Below are positions 1-12,051 of a DNA stretch of 64,000 nt, piece after piece (positions within the stretch are counted from its first letter, which is position 1; the number at the start of each line of letters is the position of its first letter). A program made the position numbers and the translations under genes. Origin of the DNA: Laetiporus sulphureus 93-53 (Eukaryota > Basidiomycota > Agaricomycetes > Polyporales > Laetiporaceae); contig NW_024468542.1 of NCBI RefSeq assembly GCF_001632365.1, positions 68,355 through 132,354 on the forward strand, written 5' to 3'. Under the pieces are notes generated by a model. It did not search any database. It saw nothing but the letters and a program-made list of their open reading frames with translations, and was not told the origin of the DNA.

Positions 1-601
1 CGCTGATATCGTGCGAGAGATCAATGCGCTGGTTCTAAAGACGGAAGGTGAGACGGAACAATCTATCCTACAGCCTGCACAAGCCGTCGACGCCATCAAG
101 AGCCTTGGCATCGTCGTGGTGCCAGTGGGAGAGGTGAAGCTGAAAGGTCTGGAGGTCCCAGAAATGCTGTCGCTCGTGTACTCCGAGGAGCTCGCGGGCA
201 GGCAAGGTCTCAATCCTGGCCCCACAGATCCCAGTCCTTCCACTTCGCGCGTGCAGTTCAGTGTGGAGCAGATGCGAGAGCTCGCTCTCCTGTGTATCCG
301 ACTGGAAGCATTATCAGCAGGACGGGTTTGCCGGCCCAACTCTACAGCCTCTCGCAGCCCTTCACAGCCTGTGGATGAGCCCGCGGATGTTGCGTTCTCG
401 CATTGCAAACCGCAGACCCTTCTTCCCGCCATGGACAAAGCTTCTGACGCAGACCTCATGTACCTGCTCGACTCGCTCGCCACTAGAATTGATAATGCAC
501 TGACCAGATTATCTCTCAATCGTCTTACTATGGTAAAGGACCGGAATGCCACGGTCGACTCGGACTGGCTGCAACAATTGATATCCATTATCCGCCCGTA
601 A
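1..601 (+). CDS. Adenylate cyclase, C-terminal end (5' partial)
   Basis: The open frame enters from the left edge and ends with TAA at 599-601. The first visible residues, ADIVREINALV, are followed by the stretch VGEVKLKGLEVPEMLSLVY and then SEELAGR. This matches the end of the class III catalytic domain of fungal adenylate cyclases (Cyr1/Uac1 type), where a KLKGLE(T/V)PE segment is followed by a Val-Tyr-Pro-like strand. The remaining ~130 residues are a low-complexity tail. The enzyme makes cAMP from ATP and acts in the Ras/G-alpha-PKA nutrient pathway. The leucine-rich repeats, PP2C-like domain and most of the cyclase domain must lie outside the window. It converges with the acyltransferase gene on the other strand. 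Confidence 0.8.
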   Translation, partial: ADIVREINALVLKTEGETEQSILQPAQAVDAIKSLGIVVVPVGEVKLKGLEVPEMLSLVYSEELAGRQGLNPGPTDPSPSTSRVQFSVEQMRELALLCIRLEALSAGRVCRPNSTASRSPSQPVDEPADVAFSHCKPQTLLPAMDKASDADLMYLLDSLATRIDNALTRLSLNRLTMVKDRNATVDSDWLQQLISIIRP

Positions 602-895
602 TACATTTCCTGCTGGCAGTTTGGCAGCATTCCCGTTTCTGACTAACATCATCTTGTACCTGCTGTATCGCTATCGTGCTTTCGTCGTGCTTGATCCCCA
701 TTGTGCATGCTGTTCTTGTCTATCATTATTACCTTAACAACTGTATTGAATGCATTGGCGGTGAGACTATGTCTTGCGGAATGCGTGAGACGTCCGACGG
801 GCACACGCACAAGGTATGACAGGGTGTGCGGAATGAGAGGAGGTCGCGCACAAAACTTACTGAATAGGATGTACGTATGCTACAGCTCCATAACA

Positions 896-3412
896 TCAAT
901 GATGAAGTTCAGACTGTCCTGGTGCAACCCAGACAACGTCCTCGTCCCTCTCGCTGCCAACGGCCGCATCACTATCACCCTCACTGCTCAACGCCGCCCA
1001 GTCGCCCTCAATGCGGTCCTCCAACGCAGCGATGCGCGCGCCGCGCTGACGCAAAAAGGCCACCACCTCCCGCGCAGACCTCCAAGCCACCGGCTCCAAA
1101 AGCGCTTCCACGCCCTCGGCCGTGTCGACAAGGCCAGTATCAGTATTCTCTTCGACCACACCTCCGTATGCGCGTGCGAGGTGCGCGGACGCGCGGACGC
1201 GCTTTCCCTCGGCCTTGTCGAGCTGCGCGAAAAGCGATGCGAGCGCCTTGGCAGCCTCGACGCGCGCGCGCAGGACGTGCCTGATCAGGCGGCGTGTTGG
1301 CGGGCGGCGCCGTTTGCGTGCGGTGGGTAGTTGGGGAGGCAGCTGCTCGGCCTCAGATGGACTCGGCGTTGGCGTTGGCGTAGCCCGCCGCGCCTTGACC
1401 TTGGATCGGTCGACCCACTCATTTTCAGGCGGAACGTGCGGTACGGTGTACTGCGCGAGCACGGTAGATGAGAGATCCCAACGTTTGGGCATCCAGACGC
1501 CCACGAGGATGCGCCAAGCGGAGACGAGGCGTTTTGCGCTGCATTTTGTTATCAGCACTGCGCTTGTGAATCACGTCTAAAGGCATACCGTTCATAGTTA
1601 GCTTGACGACGGAGCAAAGTCAGTATGTTGGCGTCGCTCGTGAACGGCGGAAGCGTACCGTTGACCAGCTTAGTATGGTACATCGCGAACAGCACGACCA
1701 TTGCAGCCGCGATGACTGCGCCAAAGGTCGTATAACGCAGGAAGGCCCAGACGAAGAAAAACACAGCAGGGTAGATCAGCAGGAGGAGCAGGAGTCCAAA
1801 GACGACCTTGTTCTGCGCCTGCGTCTCTTCCTCGTCCTCGGCGAGACGTGCGCCGAAGCGCGCGAAGAGGTACGCGGGCGAGTGCAGCAGCAGAGGGCCG
1901 AGGAAGAACGGCAGGCGAACGAGCAGTGCAAGCGTATCACGTATGAGCAGGGTGAGTGTAAACAGTCTACTGGGGAGAGGGATGGTGCGATGAGGATCGA
2001 GCGTCTCCGGGAGGGGTAGTGAGGATAGCACTGAATTAGTGAGGTGGGTAGATTGGAGTAGTGAGTAGTATGTGAGTAGATGGCGTCGAATCGCTGTGAA
2101 ATTTGGAACCAAATCGGGTGTGGAGAATAGATCGACCAGGCTAGGGAGACTTATTAGCTGCAATAGACCAAAGCAGGCCAGGCACGTACGTTTGCGAGAT
2201 GATGACGAACTCGTCGAGGTTGATGGACTTTTCATTGTCCCAGAGCAGATCCCTCGCCATGCGCGCAGCATACAGAGTGTCCCTGCTGCGGGTCAGCACT
2301 ATGCCAGCAGGAATTAAACCATGCGTACCAATCCGGTGCGTTGACTGTGGTTTCGATCAACTTTTGCTCGAGCGCGGCAGTTAGTCGCTTCACTGCTGAG
2401 CGTGGGGCACCTTCTTCAATGGACATGAACTGCTCTAGGTACGGATCAATGCTCATGGGCGGACCAAACCTAGACAGTCCACAACGGATGAATAACTTCT
2501 CATACACCAACACAAGGCGGTCTCACTCCATGATAGCCTGTCAGCAATAGACGTCAGCACGTGCAGCAAGCGCGAAAGCGAACGTATTCACATTACTACG
2601 GTACTTTGTCTTGTTCGTGTAGACGATCGCGGCGGTGACGATGCGCACGTTCTCCGCGCCGGGCATCACGCGGTCTGGGTGTTCGCGCGCCCACTTGGCG
2701 TACTCGAGCGCGGCCCAGGCCGCGCCGTCCTTGACCTGCACGATGCGCGGCTCGGTGTAGGACGTGCCTTCGGGGAAGACGGCGACGGCGTGTCCGTGCG
2801 AGAGCGCGTCGAATGTGCCGAGGAAGAGTTTCTTGCGGTCTTTGGCTTTGCGGTCGACTGGGATGTTGCCTGCCGAGCGGAGGACGTAGTCCGCGATGGG
2901 GTTCGCGAATAAGGAGGCTGAGAACATGTTCCGATGTAGCTGGTGAGTGTGTGGAGATGCGGAGATGCGCACCTTTGGCCCAGAAGTGGAGGATCCGGTG
3001 GTAGGGGAACATGGTGGCTAGTACCAGGGGTTAGATGGGCGCAGTGGAAGTCAGAAAGGGAGAGGGCTTGCAGAGTATCGCAGGGTCAATCATCATGTTG
3101 TGGTGTGTCGCGATGCTGGGGGGTATCATACGTTAGCACCGTGCACCGCGTCGCGAAACAGGAGGCAGCATCCTCGACATGTTCAGCAGGACGCTGCATC
3201 CTCTCATTGGCTTTCCACGGAGCATCTCGAGTCTCGATGACTCCTCGGGAGCACGTCGAGCCAGACAGCATATGATGCACGACTTACACGATGATGGGCC
3301 CATTGCGGGGAACGTTCTCGCCGCCTATAATCCGAATTTCGGTGAAGAACGAGACCAGCGCCCACGCTGCGATCTGGCGCAGAAACCGGTGGAGGAAGTA
3401 CGCATTGGGCAT
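896..3412 (-). CDS. Glycerol-3-phosphate/DHAP acyltransferase-like membrane protein (PlsC domain)
   Basis: Multi-exon gene. The chosen start is the ATG at 3410-3412 (MPNAYFLHRFLRQ), because the longer upstream frame is a low-complexity Thr/Asp run. The first exon ends ENVPRNGPIIV and splices at GTAAGT near 3284 to an exon reading IATHHNMMIDPAI (about 3070-3125), the HX4D catalytic motif of PlsC acyltransferases. The next exons give SAGNIPVDRK, then FPEGTSYTEP (acyltransferase motif III), then an SMSIDPYLEQF-type segment. The C-terminal half has two long hydrophobic segments (1552-2271) and an Arg/Glu-rich cytosolic tail. This layout fits the fungal Sct1/Gpt2 family, which makes lysophosphatidic acid at the ER. 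A lysophospholipid acyltransferase is the alternative. It is divergent from SPC3. Confidence 0.75.
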
Positions 3413-3633
3413 CGTCGTCTTCGTCGTCGTCGTCGTCGTCGTCAAGAACAAGCACGCGCACGCCACCGGGGCTGCGAAGAGTGTGAGGTGAGCTGGCCGG
3501 GATGGGATGGAATGAGGAGGGGTCTCGTCCAGCGCTACCCCGCGTCGCCCAGAGAGCCAAACAGCGCACAACACCGCGCCCGACACGACTTGGGCGCTTG
3601 TTCGCGTGCGTGTCGATCAAGCCACAGAGCACG
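3413..3633. promoter_or_regulatory. Divergent promoter between acyltransferase and SPC3
   Basis: Only 221 bp separate the two start codons, so both transcripts must use this interval. Its left edge is the GAC/GTC trinucleotide run around 3413-3442. No clear TATA box is visible. Shared control of two ER-membrane genes is inference. Confidence 0.5.
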
Positions 3634-4902
3634 ATGCACACCGTCTACGCTCGGGTCAACAACGTCTCTGCGCTGCTCTCGTCCTGCACGATGGCGCTGC
3701 TCGCCGCCATCGCGCTCTCGTCGTTCCTCTTCACCGCGGACCCGAAGGGCTCGCTCGCCGTCGCCTCCGTGCAAGTGTGCGTCGAATCCTACGGCGCTGT
3801 GACCCGAACCTGATTCTGGCGGATGCTCTTAGGTTCACCGGAAACACACGGCGCTATGCGACGAAAAAGCAGGAGCTCGCGTTCGTGAACTTTAACCTGA
3901 CAGCCGGTACGTCCCCGCACCTATCCGCGCCGGCTCGTGCTCTGCTCAGCGCGAGACGCACCCGCCAGACCTCTCCCCTCTATTCAACTGGAACACGAAG
4001 CAGCTCTTCCTGTACGTGACGGCAGAGTACACGAACCGCCAGGGGGTGCGTGCGTTTGCATTTCCACCTACCCGTCCATTCTCTCTGTACCCATCCCGCG
4101 CGCACTAAGACACGCTGCTGGCCAGGTCACCAATGAAGTCGTCATATGGGACAGGATTGTTCGCCGTAAAGAAGACGCCAAGATCGAAACGGCGGGCCGC
4201 AATAGATATACTTTCCGCGAGATGAGCACGTCTTTCAGGTGCGCAGACCGGTCCAGCCTCGTCCGTTCGTCCCATCCTGTGTCCGCCGACGAGCCCGCGC
4301 ACCCATCCAACTGGTGTCGGCGTGCATCTCATTCGCTCGCGGCCGTTGGTCTCGGCTCGGGCATGCACGCTCATATATGTGGTTCTGCGAGACTCTACCG
4401 GCAAATTATGCTCTCGAACACAGCATGATGCCGTGCTCATGTATGGCGCGCAGCGTGGATGCCGGACGCCGTCCCATTTCTGGCCAGGCACGAACTTTCA
4501 TAGCCTTATGCCATTGCATGGCGTTGACGCCGGAAATCACGATTTTCGGTCACTTGCGTTCAATCAACGCCGTCCTGGTGTCCGCACTTCCGATATAGAC
4601 AAAGAGCGGCGTCGCGACCCTGTGGAGCCCATGAGCCACTCCACGCGTCCATCTTTTCTCATTCCGAATCGCATGCGCACTCCACACCCAAAATAACATC
4701 TTTCATATCGTCCCTTGACTACGTTCATCTCGGCTTCTCTGACTGTCCGCTCACGTTCGGTTCCTGTGCATCCAGGGACACGCCGCCGGCGAATTACTCT
4801 CTCAAGTACAACGTAATGCCGTACGTCGGGGTGCTCACGTACGGCGAGGCGGCACGGACGCTCGACGCGGTGCCCTTCCCGGCGCAGCACGAGCTCTCGT
4901 AG
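3634..4902 (+). CDS. SPC3: Signal peptidase complex subunit 3
   Basis: The start MHTVYARVNNVSALLSS at 3634 is followed by a membrane segment and DPKGSLAVASVQV, the typical Spc3/SPC22-23 N-terminus. Spliced exons then read KFTGNTRRYATKKQELAFVN, DLSPLFNWNTKQLFLYVTAE, VTNEVVIWDRIV and RNRYTFREMSTSF. The last exon reads NYSLKYNVMPYVGVLTYGEA and stops at 4900-4902. All these blocks are family hallmarks. Spc3 is a type II ER membrane protein needed for signal-peptide cleavage. Introns 1-3 are short. The last intron, about 4240-4776, is about 540 bp, far longer than any other in this region. Confidence 0.92.
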
Positions 4903-6012
4903 ATATTGTATGTTGCCCTCGAAACGATGTACGCCGCCGAGGCAGCATGGCCTGCTGGACCACGCGGGTGGTCTTTTTCTTTCTTTCTTTTTCATTTGCG
5001 CCGGCGCGCGTTGGAGAATTGTTAGCGTCCAAGAAAAATATAACGGCCGTTCCCGCAACGCATATGGCCTGGCGTGTTCTGCTCAGCACTGTCAAGCCTG
5101 GCTGATATGAGATTGATTTCATTTTAAGCTCGTGCACGCATCCATGCACCCGTCCGGAACGTCCCAGGACCCTTGTCGCTGGCACACGCCGTACCGTACG
5201 CATGCTCATTGACAAAGGAGCAGCTGGGCCGCTTCTGGCAGGTCTCCGAGCGAGATGCGGATGCTAGCTGGCCCTTCGGTGGTTCTCGTAAAGCGATTCA
5301 GGGTCATCAGACGGTTCTTTTTCATTTCGTGAGCGAACATTCGAACCGCTTTTTCGCACCGCGCGGGAGGTGCGTTAACTCCACCGAGGCTCGGGCAGGC
5401 TGCGATAATGGGGTGCAGCGCAAAGTTCGCCATGATTTCGTGGTTGGTATATATGATTGCGCGTGGCGTGCCTGGGCGATAGGACGGGTGGAGTGAGCGA
5501 CGTTGGCGTGGATGCCGCGTGGAAGCGATATCTCATTAATCAATTGCGACGTTCGAATGGATCGATATCATTGTAGAGGCGAGGCCCCGCGGTGTAAATG
5601 CGCAAAGTCGTGTTCGGTGCTCGGGAAAAGCCCAAGGTGGGCGCACGTGTCGTTGTGCGTGGTAGATCATGCTTCGAAATTGAAGACACGCTTCGTGAAT
5701 TCAACGGGCGCGCGGCCACCGGGGAGATGCCATATGCGTGGGGCTTCTTGATCGTCGATATCTTTGTTCCAGAAACGGGTTCGGCGTTGAGTACGATGTT
5801 CACGTCGACGCGCGAGGCCGCATGTCGAGCTATCTGCGAGGGTTCCATGCGTCGGCTGATCTCCGGGGTGGCGCGTGGCATGGGGATGCTGCGGGCGAAG
5901 AGGCTGGTGCTGATGGGCTGCTATATGGGCGGTGTCTTGTGCATAGACAAGGTCGGGCATGGCAGGCCGAAATGATTGACGCGAGCGCAGCAAGCAGGGC
6001 TCTTACGTCTGA
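4903..6012. other. Region with no confident gene; weak ORFs on both strands
   Basis: Short overlapping frames occur on both strands: a 125-residue plus frame at 5598-5975 and minus frames of 75-113 residues between 5206 and 5993. None matches a family I recognise and none splices convincingly with its neighbours. GC content is gene-like, so a decayed gene interrupted by the MITE at its right edge is possible. Confidence 0.35.
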
Positions 6013-6709
6013 AGGCGTGCTCAATTCTTAGAGTTCGGCACGCCAGTTCAGTTCGTCGACCTCAAATACCAAGGGGACGGCGATGCCGAGCAAATGCCGA
6101 GAATTACATAAGCAAATGTGGCTGTTGAGATGTCCGGCAGTTAATTCTATCTTTGGGACATTCCTACATTTCTTGTGTGAATTGCTGCTTGTGTAAACCC
6201 CAAATTGCGATGCGGACATCCCTGAAAAGAAGACTGCACACCCACAATCTTCTCACGGTTTGTGGTGTCCAGCTGCAGACAACCTACTGTGACGAATGGC
6301 TGTGTATCTCACTCTCACAAAGTCACAACATAGATGAGGAACAATGATGACATTGACAGCAGCTACTGCATGGTCCTGCATATTGCTGTCATCAAATGTG
6401 CTGAGATAGTCTGTGTAATTATTGCTTGGAAGCATTTTAACATTCAGGCTAAGCAACTCTGTGCATACATGTTGCAATCCATGGTAAACCAGAGCACTAG
6501 GGAAGGTGCGACGGGAGATGGCAATAAAAATCGAGAAAATGTAAAGCAATCCTTCGGAAATAATCTCGCCACTCCTGTTCCCTGCCTAGCGTTCCCACGA
6601 GCCACTTGGCTTACATAATATTCGGCATCTGCTCGGCATCGCCGTCCCCTTGGTATTTGAGGTCGACGAACTGAACTGGCGTGCCGAACTCTAAGAATTG
6701 AGCACGCCT
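6013..6709. mobile_element. MITE-like element with ~100-bp terminal inverted repeats and TGA target duplication
   Basis: The left end begins AGGCGTGCTCAATTC and its exact reverse complement closes the element at 6709. The outer 80 bp of the two arms are identical in inverted orientation, and similarity fades over the next ~25 bp. The element is flanked by the trinucleotide TGA at 6010-6012 and 6710-6712, a likely 3-bp target-site duplication. The AT-rich interior has no long frame. A 3-bp duplication fits PIF/Harbinger- or CACTA-type non-autonomous elements; the superfamily is not settled. Confidence 0.82.
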
Positions 6710-7171
6710 TGAGGCAATCAATGTCTCTCTCGGACCATCGAAATGGGCGGCTCTGTGCGTGGCGAGCACCGGTGTCCAATGTATCTTACCTCATGTCGCT
6801 GAGCAAAAACGTCAGAAGGACTGCTTGAACGTTATCACGGCGACTTACCGATTGAGCACTGCTGCACGCCGAAGTCTATTTCGCCAATCTGGAAGGTGGC
6901 CTTCTCCCCAACCCAACTCAGCGGCCCAACTGAAAAGTCCTCCAGAAGACGTAACAGCCCAACAGAACGGTAACGGCAGCTCCCGGCGGCTCTGACATGA
7001 ACGCGATCTGGTCTGCATCCGGAAGCTGCGTTCCACATGGGAAATGGTGCGATCGTCGGCGATGTGCTGCAGTAGCCATGCATTCCAGAAGGTCTCCCAC
7101 CGATACCCAAAGATGTTTTGGACGCGTTAATAACGCGCTCTCTCCTCGCCCCCATTGTCCCTCCACCCCTC
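6710..7171. other. Gene-free interval upstream of the Zn2Cys6 gene
   Basis: Contains the promoter and 5' leader of the plus-strand regulator. A minus frame (6835-7182) is open but not recognisable and overlaps that leader. I see no RNA gene. Confidence 0.3.
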
Positions 7172-8374
7172 ATGCAGACCACCGCCTACATCATCGACCT
7201 TCCGTCCGCCCATCCCTGGCTCGGAGACGGCGGCGCCCACTGGCCACACGGCGATTGCGTCCCCATCTCCGATCAACAGGTGCCTTTCTCACTTGCTCCG
7301 TGCTAATCCTCAGCTCATATCTCGCCAGATCGCCTACGACCCGTCTGTCGCGCTCGACGTCTGGCAGTATCCGCACGGATCGGTCGTCTACGATGCGTAC
7401 GGTACGACGTTGCGCGCGGTGTTGGCGTTCTGCAACTGAGCATTGTCCAGGTTATTCCGAGATGAACGAGCAATTGCTCGACGGCCCATCCGCATCCAAC
7501 TACGGAGCACCCGTGCTGCCCACCCTCGCGATAGCCTCCGATGGCGCATACGATCCGCCACCACACGACTGCCACTGGGATCAGCAAATGTCCTGCCTGC
7601 CCGACGCTTACTACCATCCCGCCGAGCACGCGCTGCAGTACGCTTCAGGCTTACTGTCTGCCTCTCCAGGTGCAGGTGAGAACTCCCTCCACTCTATCGG
7701 CATTTGACCTCTAGCTGAGCGCTGTCTCAGATTCATGCTATCCGAGCTTGGATGGCCATAACCATCCGAGCTTGGACGATCATAACCATACCGGAGTCCC
7801 CGCGCACAGAGCAAATCACGCGCGTCCTTCATCCGCACCGCACTGCGTCTACCCACACTACGAAGACGAACTCGCCCACGCGCACGGCGCGCACGCCCAC
7901 ATCCGCCCCCGATCCTCGCACGGCGCTTACCACCCCGCTCTCACAGACTGGGACCACGATCCGCGCCACCAGGTCCTCGCCATCCCCGCCGCAGCGTCAG
8001 CGTCCAAATCCGCATCCGGCGCGAGCAGACGCTCCTCGAGTAGTCACAGTCACAGTCATAGTCATGCACATGGCCAGGGCCAGAACCAGAACCAGGACGA
8101 ACCGCACCGCCGCCCGCTCACCCTCGCCTGCCTCTTCTGCCGGAAGCGCAAGATCGCCTGCGGCAGCCCGCCCCCCGGGGCCAAAGACCGTACCTGCAAG
8201 TAAGTGTCTCTGTCTCGTGCACGGCCTGTCGACTAAAATGTGTATTGCAGTCAGTGCGCCCGGCGAAACCTCAAGTGTGTCTACCCCGAGGGCTCCCGCC
8301 GCGGGATGCGCTCCAAGCTGCTCTACGCGCAGGACGCGCTCGCCCTCCAGCCCATCCCCATCAGCGTCTCCTGA
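7172..8374 (+). CDS. Zn2Cys6 transcription factor with C-terminal zinc cluster and His-rich region
   Basis: Starts MQTTAYIIDLPSAHPWLGD at 7172. Four short introns join five exons: donors at about 7280, after TAC-G near 7400, at GTGAGA near 7677, and at GTAAGT near 8201. The zinc cluster is almost at the C-terminus: ACLFCRKRKIACG, a linker, then TCNQCARRNLKCVYP. This gives C-x2-C-x6-C-x11-C-x2-C-x6-C with the last intron splitting the linker. It is followed by MRSKLLYAQ and a stop at 8372-8374. The middle is rich in His, including the repeat SLDGHNHPSLDDHNH and the run HSHSHSHAHGQGQNQNQ. Most fungal Zn2Cys6 factors have the cluster at the N-terminus. DNA binding is expected; target genes are unknown. 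Confidence 0.85.
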
Positions 8375-8725
8375 ACCGGCTTCCACGTTCCACGTTTCAC
8401 GTTCCATGTTCCATGCAGCACCGTCCCCTAGAGCACATTAATCACCTCACAGCCTATCCGCATTACTAGCACTCGTCACTTGCACACACACATAAGATAA
8501 GGAGACTCATGATCATGTCCGCGTCGTGAATATTGAATCGTCAAGGTGCGATCGGCGCCACCCCATTCTACACGGAATCGTAATGTACAACATAACACGT
8601 ACCGAAACAGATTGAAATATAACTTGTATGGTCCACATCCATCCACACCACTGAGAACATCCTAGATAGAGAACGACATCCCAACAGCGCCGAAACGCAC
8701 AATCCAATCCGTCCAGTCCAACACG
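8375..8725. other. Convergent 3' interval
   Basis: Lies between two convergent genes and would hold their 3' UTRs. Nothing else is recognisable. Confidence 0.4.
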
Positions 8726-11416
8726 CTAATGCTTGTTCGTGCTCGACACCAGCCTAATCCCCCCCTCAGAAGGCACCCCGCCCTCCTCCTCCTCCTCCTC
8801 CCTCCGCCACAAACTCCCGCTCTGCTCCCTATCATCATCCGGCTGCCCAGACGGATACCGCCTCCCGCCCGGAGACCGCCAAAACTGCAGCTGGTGGTGC
8901 TGGCGCGACGGCGACGAGCTGCTCCCCGTGTTCTTCCGCTCCCGCTTCGGGGGCTCGCCCACAGGCGAGCGCGCAAACGACCCGCCGACCGCCGTCGACG
9001 GCGTCTGCTCGAACAAGTCGAACACCCGCGGGTGGTGGTACGGATCGTCGCTCCCGCCGAGCATTGGCGGCGCCGTCCGCATCCCCGCCTCTTCTTCCAC
9101 ATCTTCCAGCGGCGAGAGCACGGGCAGAGTGATGACCTGCGCGTCGAACGTATCCTTCAAGTCGGTCTACACGAATCTATTAGCAGCGCTTTCGCCGACC
9201 CATCCCAAACCAAGACGCACAGCTTTCGGAGACGGGCTCATCGACTGATGACTCGCGCTCCTATGTTCATGCGTCGCAGAATTATCGCCCGTCCCAGGGA
9301 GGTGGTACGAATGCACCACGTCCTCCGTGTCAAACTTGATCGTCTGCTTCCTCGAACCAGGCAACGGCGAGCCAACGTCCGACGGCCGGCTCATCATCGA
9401 GAAGCGGTCCCCACTCGTGCCGTCCGGCGTCATCGGCATCGGCGGGTCAAACAGCTGATGGCGCTTCATCCCCGCGAGCGGGTCCCCGCCGGGCACAGGT
9501 GGGGCGTTGCTGTACCGCGAGCGCACCGACCCCGTCGCTGCGCTGGACATGCTCATCCTGTGAGCGCTCCGTGCGCGTATGACGCTTCCGATCATGCCGA
9601 ACCCGCCGCGCAGCGCGTCCATACCAGGGTCTTCGACCGCCGCCAAATTCTTTTCTTCCATGCCCTCCGTCTCCTTCCTGGCGGCCTGCAGCAGGATGGT
9701 AGATCGCCGATCGAGCATCTTGAATTCGGTCGGGTCAACCTTGGATAGCTGCAGGATCGTGATGCCGAAGCAGATGACGACGAAACCCATCACGAGCGTG
9801 ATGATCTGACTAGCGCTCGCTTTGAGTCCTTGGAACAGGACGATTGTCGTGAGCATAGAGAAGAACGTGACTAAACGGTGTTGGTTAGAGTCTCATGTAC
9901 TCGGACAGAACGATACTCACATATCACGTAGTAAGTCGGGGTAACTAAGAAAAGCAACGGTCAGCGCGCGAGATGTAAGACCATGTTTGACGCGACGTAC
10001 CCATTGCTACAAGAGAATACACTCCGTGAGTATCGGCACGACTGAATAGCACATCTTTCCAACGTACCGGTATTGAAGAGCGCCAGCGCCTTGTTGAGAT
10101 AATAAACTTCGGTGACTACGCATCCAATTCAGCACGACAACGTATAACGGCGTAGACTTGACCCTACTGAGAGTGACCGCGATGAATGCCATCAAGAAGT
10201 ACATGAACCAATACTTGAACTAAGGATGCAACAATGAGATGTTGCGCTCCCCAAGACCTTACTGCCGTACCTGGTTGTCACCCATCGCAGTGGTGACGAT
10301 CGCAGAGCCCAGTCCAGTGGTGACGCTTACGCTGATACCTCCGATCATGCTGCAAACCATAATGTACCAGAGCATGCTCTTTTTCCCGTACCTTCAGCGC
10401 TCAGTGATGAGCGATGTGTACGGAGCCCCCGAGAGTAAAACGACCAACCGGGGCGCAAAGAAGAAAATAATGACAAGAGCCGCTGCGATGAGTATGGAGC
10501 CGTACACAAGGAAACCCGGTGCGAGAAACATTTTCTGGAACAGCTTGATCTGCCCGATGGACGATTCCTGAGGGCCTGTCACACGAGAATGAGAACTGAC
10601 GCCCAACGAACACGGCTAATGGACGAACCGTTGAGCGCTATTATTACAGAGCCTATCTGAGGCGCCGAAACGTGTTAGACCGCTTGACAGTGCGCGGGAA
10701 AACTTGGCGTACGATACATAGTCCACATCCCAGCCATCCAAAGAAGCTCAGCTTCTCGTCAAGAAAGAAATGGGACAGGATGGCGCATATCACAACAGAC
10801 AATGCGCCCATAGGAGTCTGCAGCAAATAGGCCAACTGAGCGTACTGACAATCGGCACGAGATGACGTGATGGACACACCACAACGATGGCTTCAACAAA
10901 CGCGTATGCTGCGGAAACGTCAGGTCTCGAAGACAGTCCCAATGCGCATCTCCATACCGACAAAGTTACATATCTCCCCAAGGATCATCACTGGGAGCAC
11001 ACGACGTGAGACCGGTAGTTAGGGCGAGAAGGCGGACGTACTGGTCATTCCAAGCCACCATAGAGGCTGCGGTACAGTTAGACAAGGGGCCTGCGGACGA
11101 TCCTCACGTCACGGACGCACCGACTTCAAGTATGCGACACCCTCGCCGGCGACCAGTCCTTTCTGAGATCTAAGCAGACCCTTCTTTTTGAATACGAAGC
11201 TGGAGCCGATGAGCAGACCGCTGGAAATAGCAAGGATAATTCCAACAATCTGGACAGAGGGACATTAAAGTCAGCTTCTCCCATAGAGAGCAGGAGGATG
11301 AGGACCTTGAGGTTTCCGGAGACGGTGAATGAACCAGAGGCTGCACTGGAAGACGCCGACGCCGCGGCTGATGCGGTGGAAGAGGAGGAGATTGTAACAG
11401 TCACTGTCGCTGACAT
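8726..11416 (-). CDS. NIPA-type magnesium transporter
   Basis: The N-terminus at 11416 is a Ser/Ala-rich leader (MSATVTVTISSSS). Spliced exons then encode IILAISSGLLIGSSFVFKKK and GLVAGEGVAYL, AQLAYLLQTPMGALSVVICA with AILSHFFLDEKLSFFGWLGC, and several further membrane segments including YWFMYFLMAFIAVTLSR and FLVYGSILIAAALVIIFF. These match the NIPA (DUF803) family of about nine-span Mg2+ transporters. The last membrane exon (MLTTIVLFQGLKASASQIIT...) runs into a long Ser/Pro-rich cytosolic tail. A 54-nt intron with branch site GCTAAT (9168-9221) removes an in-frame TAG and joins the final exon, which ends SSTNKH. A long plus-strand frame over the tail is an antisense shadow. Confidence 0.85.
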
Positions 11417-12051
11417 GGTGCAGATAGTAATCTAGTGTACAGTAGTGCTGCGAGGGAACCCGGACCAGCAGGGCGAGGGCGAAAAGACGCGAGCGAGATG
11501 GAGGACGGGGACGAGCGCTGATGAGCGCTTATTTGCTCGCTTGGCCACAGTTGCTATATGCGGCACGCGGGCATAGCCACGCCACCCGTCTCGTTTCACT
11601 CCTTTCAAACGCAGGATTTAGTCATTATTTCTTAGTCTGAATCGTAATGAGAATGAGAAACAAACGCTCTTTACGACCTTGCTGGTGGCCTGGCGGACGA
11701 TACCGTTGAGACAAACTTTGAAATTTGGAGGAATCCAACTCGCCTGCGTCTCGATCCAGACGTGCCCGTTCGTTATCATTTACGACAAGACTACGATTGG
11801 TCATGGAGAGATGCTGCGGCCAAGTCAAACGCCGCGGAGCGTCGCAAGCGAAAACTGGCAAGCCCGACCAGTGGCTGGATTATTTGTTCCGAACTATGTC
11901 AACATAAAGAGTTATGCTAAGTGGACAACGTGTCAACCGGATCTGTCCCCAAGGTAGAATGCGCGATAAAAACACGATAAACAATGTAGAATGTATAGTT
12001 CCGTCTCCGCGACCCAATCTCATCACAGCGCGAGACAAACCGCCGAAGAAT
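11417..12051. other. Promoter interval of the NIPA gene
   Basis: Holds the upstream region of the minus-strand transporter and the 3' end of the kinase gene. No conserved frame or RNA gene is visible. Confidence 0.4.

Noticed and set aside
701..1330. 209-codon plus-strand frame
   Set aside because: Antisense to the acyltransferase C-terminal exon, with Arg-rich low-complexity composition.
8729..9748. 339-codon plus-strand frame, Arg/Pro/His-rich
   Set aside because: It is antisense to the cytosolic tail of the NIPA transporter, which has splice signals and family-consistent flanking exons. Its composition is that of a shadow of a GC-rich coding strand.
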